DNA of 64,000 nt from Methanocaldococcus vulcanius M7 (GTDB taxonomy: Archaea; AGJL01; Methanococci; Methanococcales; Methanocaldococcaceae): assembly GCF_000024625.1 (NCBI RefSeq), contig NC_013407.1:1116001-1180000 (forward strand). The letters run 5' to 3'. Under the pieces are notes generated by a model. It was not told where the DNA came from. It saw nothing but the letters and a program-made list of their open reading frames with translations, and searched no databases. How positions within the stretch are numbered: position 1 is the first letter of the stretch; every line of letters starts with the position of its first letter. Positions 57,461 through 64,000 of this stretch are shown piece by piece. The position numbers were made by a program, and so were the translations under genes.

Positions 57461-58580
57461 TTAAGATCCCTTCAATATAATTATTAAACTCGTCTGTTTC
57501 TTTTATGATCTCATCTATAAAGTCAGTTTTCCTTTTCTTTAATTTTGCCTCATTTTTTATCTTTTTTAATTCTAATCTTATACGTGCCATCTTACACAAA
57601 ATTTCAATTAATTTGTTATAATCCTTTTTACATTCTCCAATTTTATTTATATCAATGTATTTAAGCTCATTTTTTAAATTTTTTATTATTTCTGCCTTTT
57701 CTAATACCTGATCTGCATATTTATTGGTTATATCAAATACAACTTTTGAAACGATCAATATATCTTCAATATCCTCCCAATATACATGTCTTAAAATATC
57801 TAAGTCCTCAACTTCTGCCTCTTTTTTACCATTTAGGTAGGCAAAGCATTTAACTGCTTTAACTGACTTTTTAAATCTTCGATCTGAAATGTAAATGTGA
57901 TTTTGTGATAGTTTCTTCTTTATATCAATTAGATAATCGATTATTCCATCTATCTCAACTTTTTTAGCTTTTTCTTGCATTTTTAGAACATCTTTTACTG
58001 AAATTTTTGTTTTAGGTTTGTAGTTTTCGTCCAGTTTAACAAGTTTTTTTAAATTTTCGTAGTTTTTTATTCCTTTTATTGTTTTTCTGAATAGGAATCT
58101 GTCGTAGAAGGCGAGTAATTCGTTTTCTTCTGGGAGTTCGTTTGATGCTCCAAATAAGCTTATTAATGGAACTTTTTCAATCCTGTCTCCATTGTGATAA
58201 AGTCGCTCGTTAATTATTGATAATAAAGCATTTAATATTGAACTGTTTGCCTTAAAAACCTCATCCAAAAAGGCAATCTCAGCAGTTGGCAAATATCCAG
58301 AGGTTTTTCTAACAAACCTATCATTATCCTTCAACTCCTTAATGCTTAAAGGCCCAAACAACTCATCCTCTGTAGTAAATCTTGTTATAAGCTTCTCAAA
58401 ATAATCAGCATTAACATGAGAAGCAACCGCCCTAATCAACTGAGATTTAGCAACCCCCGGATTTCCCAAAAACACAACATGCTCATTAGCCAAAATCGAA
58501 GTCAAAGCAACATCAACCTCCTCCCTCCTCTCCAAAAAATAAGAATTCAACTCCCATCTAATTTTTTCAATCTTTTTCAT
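57450..58580 (-). CDS. MoxR-family AAA+ ATPase
   Basis: 376 residues. Walker A is GNPGVAKSQLIRA (about 38-50), Walker B IAFLDEVFKAN, sensor 1 in FGASNELPEENEL, with an arginine in YDRFLFRKT as finger candidate. The sequence continues into a lid helical bundle and a long Lys-rich coiled tail (300-376), as in RavA. MoxR ATPases work with VWA partners as chaperones. It follows the RHH gene after 4 bp, with AAAGTGAAAC as ribosome binding site. Confidence 0.92.
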   Translation of the reverse strand: MKKIEKIRWELNSYFLERREEVDVALTSILANEHVVFLGNPGVAKSQLIRAVASHVNADYFEKLITRFTTEDELFGPLSIKELKDNDRFVRKTSGYLPTAEIAFLDEVFKANSSILNALLSIINERLYHNGDRIEKVPLISLFGASNELPEENELLAFYDRFLFRKTIKGIKNYENLKKLVKLDENYKPKTKISVKDVLKMQEKAKKVEIDGIIDYLIDIKKKLSQNHIYISDRRFKKSVKAVKCFAYLNGKKEAEVEDLDILRHVYWEDIEDILIVSKVVFDITNKYADQVLEKAEIIKNLKNELKYIDINKIGECKKDYNKLIEILCKMARIRLELKKIKNEAKLKKRKTDFIDEIIKETDEFNNYIEGILNEM

Positions 58581-58584
58581 AGTT

Positions 58585-58968
58585 TCACTTTACACTTATT
58601 GTTAATAACTGAGCAAATTCTACATTACTAAGGCCTTTTAATTTATTTGTAAATTCGATTATTTTGTCTCTCTGTCCTTTAATTGCAATCTTTTTGATTA
58701 TTTTTCCTTCAAAAGGAATTTCAAGGGAGACGATAATTATATGTTTATATTCGCTTTCTAATTGAACTATATTTTTAACTGATTTTGGATTGCAAATTAT
58801 TGTTATTTCTCCCATTTTGGACTCAATCCTGCTAAGCCAATCGTATTTTTTTATATAATACTCTAACGCTCTTCTAATAAGCTCAGATCTTGATATTTTC
58901 TCAAGATCTACTATTTCATCAACTTCTTTTAAGAGATTTTTTTCAATAGTTAAAGAAATACGCTCCAT
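58585..58968 (-). CDS. Ribbon-helix-helix regulator with NikR-like C-terminal domain lacking nickel ligands
   Basis: 127 residues. The N-terminal RHH domain (ERISLTIEKNLLKEVDEIVDLEKISRSELIRRAL) is clear. The C-terminal 80 residues resemble the ACT-like NikR sensor (ITIICNPKSVKNIVQLESEYKHIIIVSLEIP), but the H-x-H and Cys ligands that bind nickel in NikR are not present. It is the first gene of the RHH-MoxR-HEAT-VWA run and probably autoregulates it. The ligand is unknown. Confidence 0.82.
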   Translation of the reverse strand: MERISLTIEKNLLKEVDEIVDLEKISRSELIRRALEYYIKKYDWLSRIESKMGEITIICNPKSVKNIVQLESEYKHIIIVSLEIPFEGKIIKKIAIKGQRDKIIEFTNKLKGLSNVEFAQLLTISVK

Positions 58969-59589
58969 ATTCTCACTCGTAATATTTATTTCAAAAATAG
59001 TATTATGAGATGTTTTATAAAAACATTATCTTTAATAACGATAAAGATCGATTCATTATATTTTTATATTTATACATTTTAAAATAGAAAATAAATGTGC
59101 AAAATAGATATATTAAACAATTGATAATAATTAATATGGCAATTAATAGTATCAATACATGGGCATAAAATTTATAAATGAAAATTACAACTTATCCCAC
59201 ATAATTGTACATATTTAATTATTCAACTACTCATATCTTATGATTAATTTTCATAATAAAAATCAAATAAAAAGTATTATATATGATGAATTTTATTAGA
59301 TTAGTTATGCCATAGGAATCCTCCCACATAGAAACTGAATGTAAGAAATATATTAAAAATAAACAAAATAACACTCACCTCTGCGAGGATTATTTCATAC
59401 AAGGTTATTTTTAGTTTGTTTTTTTTCAATTATCAATATTTTTTCTGAATTTTTATATTTATTTTAAACTTGATATTATTATTTTAATATTTTTAATATT
59501 AATTAAGACAAAATAGAAAATTTTATATACTAATTACTATTATTTGTTGTAGTTGTAGTATTTTATTCATAAAAAAGTTGGTGTTGGTA
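58969..59589. promoter_or_regulatory. 621-bp spacer upstream of mrtB with promoter and a GC-rich patch
   Basis: No gene is supported. For mrtBGA, TTTATATAC at 59522-59530 is a strong TATA element, about 60 bp before the ATG at 59590. Between 59308 and 59395 a relatively GC-rich patch in an AT-rich background contains an inverted repeat AATCCTC (59317-59323) and GAGGATT (59385-59391). In these genomes GC-rich spacers often hold RNA genes. Toward the RHH gene the spacer is AT-rich without a clear feature. Confidence 0.5.
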
Positions 59590-60918
59590 ATGCTACATTA
59601 TGAAGATAAAATAGATCTATATGATGAAAGAGGGAAAGTGTTAGAGGAAAACGTTCCATTAGAGGCAATAAGCCCCCTAAAAAACCCAACGATTGAGAGG
59701 ATAGTTAACGATATTAAGAGAAGCGTTGCCATAAATTTGTCAGGAATAGAAAATGCGCTAAGAACAGGAGCCATTGGAGGAAAGGCATGCTTTTGCCCGG
59801 GAAGAGAGTTGGACTTACCAATCGTAGATAACGCAGAATTTATTGCTGAAAAAATCAAAAAAATCGTTCAAATAGAGGATGAAGATGATACTGTTGTTAA
59901 ATTGATCAACGGAGGAAAGCAAATACTCCTACAACTGCCTTCAAAGAGATTGAGGGTTTCTGCCGATTACACCGTTTCAGCGCTAATTGGAGGAGGAGCT
60001 ACAATTCAAGCAATTGTAGATACTTTCAATATTGACATGTTTGATGCCCCAGCTGTAAAAACCGCAGTTATGGGGAGGTATCCCCAAACAGTTGATTTTC
60101 ACGGGGCAAATATTGCCACCCTACTTGGACCTCCGGTATTATTGGAAGGTCTTGGTTATGGACTGAGAAATATTATGGCAAACCATATTGTAGCAGTTAC
60201 GAGGAAAAAAACACTAAATGCAGTTGCGTTAGCATCAATATTAGAACAAACAGCAATGTTTGAAACAGGAGATGCGTTAGGCGCTTTTGAAAGATTACAT
60301 CTATTGGGCTTAGCATACCAAGGACTAAACGCCAACAATCTAACATTCGAACTTGTAAAAGAGAATGGTAAAAACGGAACTGTTGGAACTGTTGTTGCTT
60401 CAACAGTTGAGAGAGCATTAGAAGATGGAGTAATAAAACCAGTAAAAACGTTGCCTTCTGGATTTACCATATATGAGCCCGTTGATTGGGCTTTATGGAA
60501 TGCTTATGCAGCTGCTGGTTTAGTCGCAGCAGTTATCGTTAACGTAGGAGCAGCAAGAGCAGCCCAAGGTGTTGCATCAACAGTTCTATATTATAACGAT
60601 ATCTTAGAATATGAAACTGGTTTACCAAGCGTTGATTTTGGTAGAGCAGAGGGAACAGCCGTCGGTTTTTCATTTTTCTCCCACTCAATCTATGGAGGAG
60701 GAGGGCCTGGAACATTCCATGGAAATCACGTTGTTACACGACATTCAAAAGGATTTGCCATACCCTGTGCAGCTGCTGCTATGTGTTTAGATGCAGGAAC
60801 CCAAATGTTTTCAGTTGAAAGAACATCAGCATTAGTTGGAGCAGTTTATAGTGCCATCGATCACCTTAGAGAGCCATTAAAACACGTATCTGAAGGAGTT
60901 AAAAAAATCAACTATTAG
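59590..60918 (+). CDS. mrtB: Methyl-coenzyme M reductase isoenzyme II, beta subunit
   Basis: 442 residues from the ATG at 59590, placed after GGTGTTGG; upstream in-frame TTG and GTG codons are rejected since the protein begins [31 protein letters not shown] as its relatives do. Further marks are [29 protein letters not shown] and [27 protein letters not shown] (coenzyme site). It releases methane from methyl-CoM and CoB. There are no mcrD or mcrC genes between beta and gamma, which points to the mrt rather than the mcr operon. Confidence 0.93.
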   Translation: MLHYEDKIDLYDERGKVLEENVPLEAISPLKNPTIERIVNDIKRSVAINLSGIENALRTGAIGGKACFCPGRELDLPIVDNAEFIAEKIKKIVQIEDEDDTVVKLINGGKQILLQLPSKRLRVSADYTVSALIGGGATIQAIVDTFNIDMFDAPAVKTAVMGRYPQTVDFHGANIATLLGPPVLLEGLGYGLRNIMANHIVAVTRKKTLNAVALASILEQTAMFETGDALGAFERLHLLGLAYQGLNANNLTFELVKENGKNGTVGTVVASTVERALEDGVIKPVKTLPSGFTIYEPVDWALWNAYAAAGLVAAVIVNVGAARAAQGVASTVLYYNDILEYETGLPSVDFGRAEGTAVGFSFFSHSIYGGGGPGTFHGNHVVTRHSKGFAIPCAAAAMCLDAGTQMFSVERTSALVGAVYSAIDHLREPLKHVSEGVKKINY

Positions 60919-60930
60919 TAGGGTGGTTAA

Positions 60931-61731
60931 ATGCCATATAACCCACAATTTTATCCAGGAAATACATTAATTGCTGAGAATAGAAGAAAACATATGAATC
61001 CAGAAGTTGAGTTAAAAAAGCTGAGAGATATTCCTGACGATGAGATAGTTAAAATATTGGGGCATAGAAACCCTGGAGAGAGTTATAAGACAGTTCATCC
61101 TCCGCTGGAAGAGATGGATTTTGAAGAGGATATTATTAAAGATATTGTTGAACCAATTCAAGGAGCTAAGGAAGGAGTTAGAGTCAGATACATCCAATTC
61201 GCTGATTCGATGTATAATGCCCCAGCTCAGCCATATGATAGAGCAAGAACATATATGTGGAGATTTAGAGGGATTGATACTGGAACATTATCGGGAAGAC
61301 AAGTTATTGAAATGAGAGAACTCGACTTAGAAAAAATCTCTAAAAACTTTTTAATTGATACTGCCTTTTTCGACCCGGCAACTTGTGGAATTAGAGGAGC
61401 TACTGTCCACGGACACTCATTAAGGTTAGATGAAAACGGTTTAATGTTTGATGGTTTGCAGAGATACATCTATGATGAAAAGACAGGACACGTTTTATAT
61501 GTTAAAGATCAAGTTGGAAGACCTTTGGATGAACCAGTAGATGTCGGAGAACCATTACCTCATGATTATTTGGCAAAAATAACAACAATTTACAGAAAGG
61601 ATAACATCGGAATGAGAGAAGATAAAGAAGCGTTGGAAGTTGTTCAAACCATCCATGAGGTAAGAACTAAGGGAGGATTTGGTTTAGAAGTGTTTAAAAA
61701 AGACCTTAAAAAGAGATTGGGTGAAGATTAA
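60931..61731 (+). CDS. mrtG: Methyl-coenzyme M reductase isoenzyme II, gamma subunit
   Basis: 266 residues. It starts [23 protein letters not shown], followed by [42 protein letters not shown] and [25 protein letters not shown], all standard for McrG. It contributes to the F430 pocket in the alpha2-beta2-gamma2 enzyme. It lies 12 bp after mrtB and overlaps mrtA by one base (TAATG). Confidence 0.95.
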   Translation: MPYNPQFYPGNTLIAENRRKHMNPEVELKKLRDIPDDEIVKILGHRNPGESYKTVHPPLEEMDFEEDIIKDIVEPIQGAKEGVRVRYIQFADSMYNAPAQPYDRARTYMWRFRGIDTGTLSGRQVIEMRELDLEKISKNFLIDTAFFDPATCGIRGATVHGHSLRLDENGLMFDGLQRYIYDEKTGHVLYVKDQVGRPLDEPVDVGEPLPHDYLAKITTIYRKDNIGMREDKEALEVVQTIHEVRTKGGFGLEVFKKDLKKRLGED

Positions 61732-63389
61732 TGGATGAAGAAAAAAAACTCTTCCTAAAAGCATTAAAAGAAAAATTCGAAGAAGATCCAAAAGAAAAAT
61801 ACACTAAGTTCTATGTCTTTGGAGGTTGGAGGCAATCAGCAAGAAAAAGAGAGTTTGTTGAATTTGCTCAGAAGTTAATTGAGAAGAGAGGGGGAATTCC
61901 ATTCTACAACCCAGATATTGGGGTTCCATTGGGACAGAGAAAGTTAATGACCTACAAAATATCAGGAACTGATGCTTTTGTTGAGGGAGATGATCTACAC
62001 TTCTGCAACAATGCAGCAATACAGCAGTTGGTTGATGATATTAAGAGAACAGTTATTGTTGGGATGGATACAGCTCACGCTGTTCTTGAAAAGAGGTTGG
62101 GAGTAGAGGTTACTCCAGAGACAATTAACGAATACATGGAAACAATTAACCACGCTCTCCCAGGAGGAGCAGTTGTTCAGGAGCACATGGTTGAGGTTCA
62201 CCCTGGTTTAGTGTGGGACTGTTATGCAAAGATATTTACAGGAAATGATGAATTAGCCGATGAAATTGACAAGAGATTCTTAATTGACATAAATAAAGAA
62301 TTTCCAGAAGAGCAAGCAGAGATGTTAAAGAAATACATTGGAAATAGAACCTATCAAGTGAGTAGAGTTCCCACACTTGTTGTTAGATGTTGTGATGGTG
62401 GAACTGTTTCAAGATGGAGTGCTATGCAGATAGGAATGAGTTTCATTACTGCTTATAAGTTGTGTGCTGGAGAGGCAGCAATTGCTGACTTCTCATACGC
62501 TGCAAAACACGCAGATGTCATTCAAATGGGTATGATATTGCCAGCAAGAAGAGCAAGAGGGCCAAATGAACCAGGAGGAGTGCCATTTGGAATATTTGCC
62601 GATATAATACAGACCTCGAGGGTTTCGGAAGATCCTGCTCAGATAACGTTAGAGGTTATTGGTGCTGCTGCAACATTCTATGATCAGGTTTGGTTAGGAA
62701 GTTATATGTCTGGAGGGGTTGGATTCACTCAGTATGCGTCAGCAACATATACAGATGACATATTGGATGATTTTGTCTATTATGGAATGGATTATGTTGA
62801 GAAGAAGTATGGATTGTGTGGGGTTAAAGCAAATATGGATGTTGTTAAAGATATAGCAACTGAGGTAACACTCTACGGATTGGAGCAGTATGATGAATAC
62901 CCTGCCCTGTTGGAGGACCACTTTGGTGGCTCACAAAGAGCAGGAGTTACAGCAGCAGCTGCGGGCTGTTCAGTGGCGTTTGCAACAGGAAACTCAAACG
63001 CTGGAATCAATGGGTGGTATTTAAGTCAAATTATGCATAAAGAGTACCACAGCAGATTAGGATTCTATGGTTATGATTTGCAAGATCAGTGTGGAGCAGC
63101 TAACTCGTTATCAATAAGAAGTGATGAGGGTTTATTGCATGAGGCAAGGGGGCCTAACTATCCAAACTACGCTATGAATGTTGGACATCAGCCAGAGTAT
63201 GCTGGAATTGCCCAAGCTCCCCATGCGGCGAGAGGAGATGCTTTCTGCTTGAATCCAATAATTAAGGTGGCTTTTGCAGATAATAATTTAATATTTAACT
63301 TTAAGTGGCCAAGGAACTGTATAGCCAAAGGGGCTTTAAGAGAGTTTGAACCAGCTGGAGAAAGAGATTTAATTATTCCTGCTGCGTAG
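61731..63389 (+). CDS. mrtA: Methyl-coenzyme M reductase isoenzyme II, alpha subunit
   Basis: 552 residues. Active-site features are clear: [18 protein letters not shown] (region of the modified His and Arg), [20 protein letters not shown] (F430 and CoB channel), and [20 protein letters not shown], which includes the glycine converted to thioglycine in Mcr. The length is normal. It overlaps mrtG by 1 bp. It is followed by an inverted repeat that can end transcription before the facing mrtD. Confidence 0.95.
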   Translation: MDEEKKLFLKALKEKFEEDPKEKYTKFYVFGGWRQSARKREFVEFAQKLIEKRGGIPFYNPDIGVPLGQRKLMTYKISGTDAFVEGDDLHFCNNAAIQQLVDDIKRTVIVGMDTAHAVLEKRLGVEVTPETINEYMETINHALPGGAVVQEHMVEVHPGLVWDCYAKIFTGNDELADEIDKRFLIDINKEFPEEQAEMLKKYIGNRTYQVSRVPTLVVRCCDGGTVSRWSAMQIGMSFITAYKLCAGEAAIADFSYAAKHADVIQMGMILPARRARGPNEPGGVPFGIFADIIQTSRVSEDPAQITLEVIGAAATFYDQVWLGSYMSGGVGFTQYASATYTDDILDDFVYYGMDYVEKKYGLCGVKANMDVVKDIATEVTLYGLEQYDEYPALLEDHFGGSQRAGVTAAAAGCSVAFATGNSNAGINGWYLSQIMHKEYHSRLGFYGYDLQDQCGAANSLSIRSDEGLLHEARGPNYPNYAMNVGHQPEYAGIAQAPHAARGDAFCLNPIIKVAFADNNLIFNFKWPRNCIAKGALREFEPAGERDLIIPAA

Positions 63390-63532
63390 ATTTTAAATTT
63401 TTAAGTTTTTAACTATTTGTTTTATTCTTTTATATTTTTATAGAGCAATTTGGGATTAATTATTGATAAAACATAAAATTTAATTGGAAAGATAAAGATA
63501 AAAATTATAAAAAAGGAAAAATATTTAGAAAC

Positions 63533-63563
63533 AGAATAAAAGTAATTTATTTTATTCTTTTTT
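63533..63563. terminator. Terminator-like inverted repeat between mrtA and mrtD
   Basis: AGAATAAAA (63533-63541) and TTTTATTCT (63550-63558) form a perfect 9-bp inverted repeat, with T-rich sequence on both sides. It lies between two converging genes, so it may serve both. Archaea often end transcripts at T-tracts without hairpins, so the role is probable, not certain. Confidence 0.5.
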
Positions 63564-64000
63564 TATTTTATCAGTTTTACGGAATCTTTTAATGTTGAAG
63601 TTGTATCAACCATCCCAATTAATCTCGGATCTATTCTGTTAACATCCCCATACTTCATATAATCAGTTACTGTTGGTTTTATTTTTGTAAACACGCCTAC
63701 TCCAATATCATATCCAAACGGAAAATCCTCTTCACATATTTTTTCTAAATTTTTTATTATTTCTTCGAGTTTCTCTTCGCATGCGGTTATGATTATCTCT
63801 CCAACTTTGATTTTTAATTCCATTTCTTCTCCTTTAACTTTTATAACCTTTCTATCTTTATGATTTACTGGCAAACCTCTTGCTGGTCCAAAAGGAACGG
63901 TTTTTGGTAGTGGCTGTCCATGAATTATAACTCTTACAACTCCATCTAAATCATATATTTTATTTAAAACTCTTTCCGTAGTTTCTGCCTTTAAATATCT
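63563..64000 (-). CDS. mrtD: Methyl-coenzyme M reductase operon protein D homologue (3' part, runs off right edge)
   Basis: 146 codons are visible; the frame is open through base 64000, so the N-terminus is outside the window. An apparent TTG start at 63874 is internal and not the real one, because conserved sequence continues upstream (TTERVLNKIYDLDGVVRVII, HGQPLPKTVPFGPARGLPV). McrD-family proteins are chaperones for MCR maturation. In M. jannaschii mrtD is also separate from mrtBGA. Here it faces mrtA. Confidence 0.9.
   Translation of the reverse strand, partial: RYLKAETTERVLNKIYDLDGVVRVIIHGQPLPKTVPFGPARGLPVNHKDRKVIKVKGEEMELKIKVGEIIITACEEKLEEIIKNLEKICEEDFPFGYDIGVGVFTKIKPTVTDYMKYGDVNRIDPRLIGMVDTTSTLKDSVKLIK

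Noticed and set aside
59283-59338. Possible C/D-box guide RNA (ATGATGA at 59283, CTGA at 59335)
   Set aside because: No convincing internal D' and C' boxes and no terminal stem; the spacing alone is not enough.
59590-63389. Assigning these genes as the mcr operon (isoenzyme I)
   Set aside because: mcrD and mcrC are missing between beta and gamma and a D gene lies separately, which is the mrt arrangement; a phylogeny of the alpha subunit would settle it.
63563-63874. mrtD as a complete 103-residue gene from the TTG at 63874
   Set aside because: Conserved McrD sequence continues upstream in frame to the window edge, so the gene is partial.

Overview
The window is a chromosomal stretch of a hydrogenotrophic, hyperthermophilic methanogen of the Methanocaldococcus type. 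The evidence is a very AT-rich genome with AGA/AGG arginine codons and GGTGA-type ribosome binding sites, methyl-coenzyme M reductase, an acetyl-CoA decarbonylase/synthase cluster, the six-gene pyruvate oxidoreductase set (porCDAB-EF), coenzyme M synthesis (comE), SepRS in place of a normal Cys-tRNA route, and a selenocysteine-containing formate dehydrogenase. Many genes look like close orthologues of M. jannaschii genes, but the order differs in places, so it is probably another species of the genus.

Layout. 1-5000: an edge fragment, a membrane-anchored SDH/ClpP-fold protease-like protein, a DUF192 protein, an M20 hydrolase overlapping a purine nucleoside phosphorylase, and trpE. 5000-15200: a type III-A (Csm) CRISPR-Cas locus, namely a Csx1-like CARF-HEPN protein, a Csx20 ring-nuclease-like protein, csm1-csm5 and a second Csx1-like protein. 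15300-18600: a U32-family protein, an unknown partner and sepS. 18676-19852: a CRISPR array of 18 identical 30-bp repeats, read from the minus strand, with a 398-bp G-poor leader to its right; five spacers occur twice in a partly deleted tandem block. 20250-25300: an ACT protein and porCDAB-EF. 25300-31400: fdhA with an in-frame UGA (Sec), a SECIS hairpin in its 5' leader and a 16-nt leader segment perfectly complementary to the coding sequence just after the UGA, then a methyltransferase and Hel308 interrupted by a small intein. 31400-41000: hom, an ACT protein and carS; a PP-loop enzyme; pdxS; DUF389; tldD; a small membrane protein; tRNA-Val; truD. 41000-49900: pyrK with a duplicated 3' end, fae-hps overlapping an MjaII-like (GGNCC) restriction-modification pair, an endonuclease III fusion, tyrA, comE and nep1. 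50100-55400: leuD and the minus-strand cdhA-cdhB-ferredoxin-cdhC cluster. 55670-58970: a minus-strand RHH regulator-MoxR ATPase-helical repeat-VWA operon of unknown client. 59590-64000: mrtBGA (MCR isoenzyme II) facing a partial mrtD.

How it fits together. CO2 is fixed to acetyl-CoA by Cdh and to pyruvate by Por. Formate or H2 supplies electrons, and methane is released by the Mrt reductase. Fae-HPS makes hexulose phosphate from formaldehyde as the ribose route in these archaea, and TrpE, TyrA, Hom and LeuD serve amino acid synthesis. Defence is carried by the type III-A CRISPR system with cyclic-oligoadenylate effectors and by the restriction-modification pair. No cas1, cas2 or cas6 lies in the window.

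The most notable new observation is the leader-to-coding-sequence complementarity in fdhA. It would place the 5' SECIS directly downstream of the UGA it serves.
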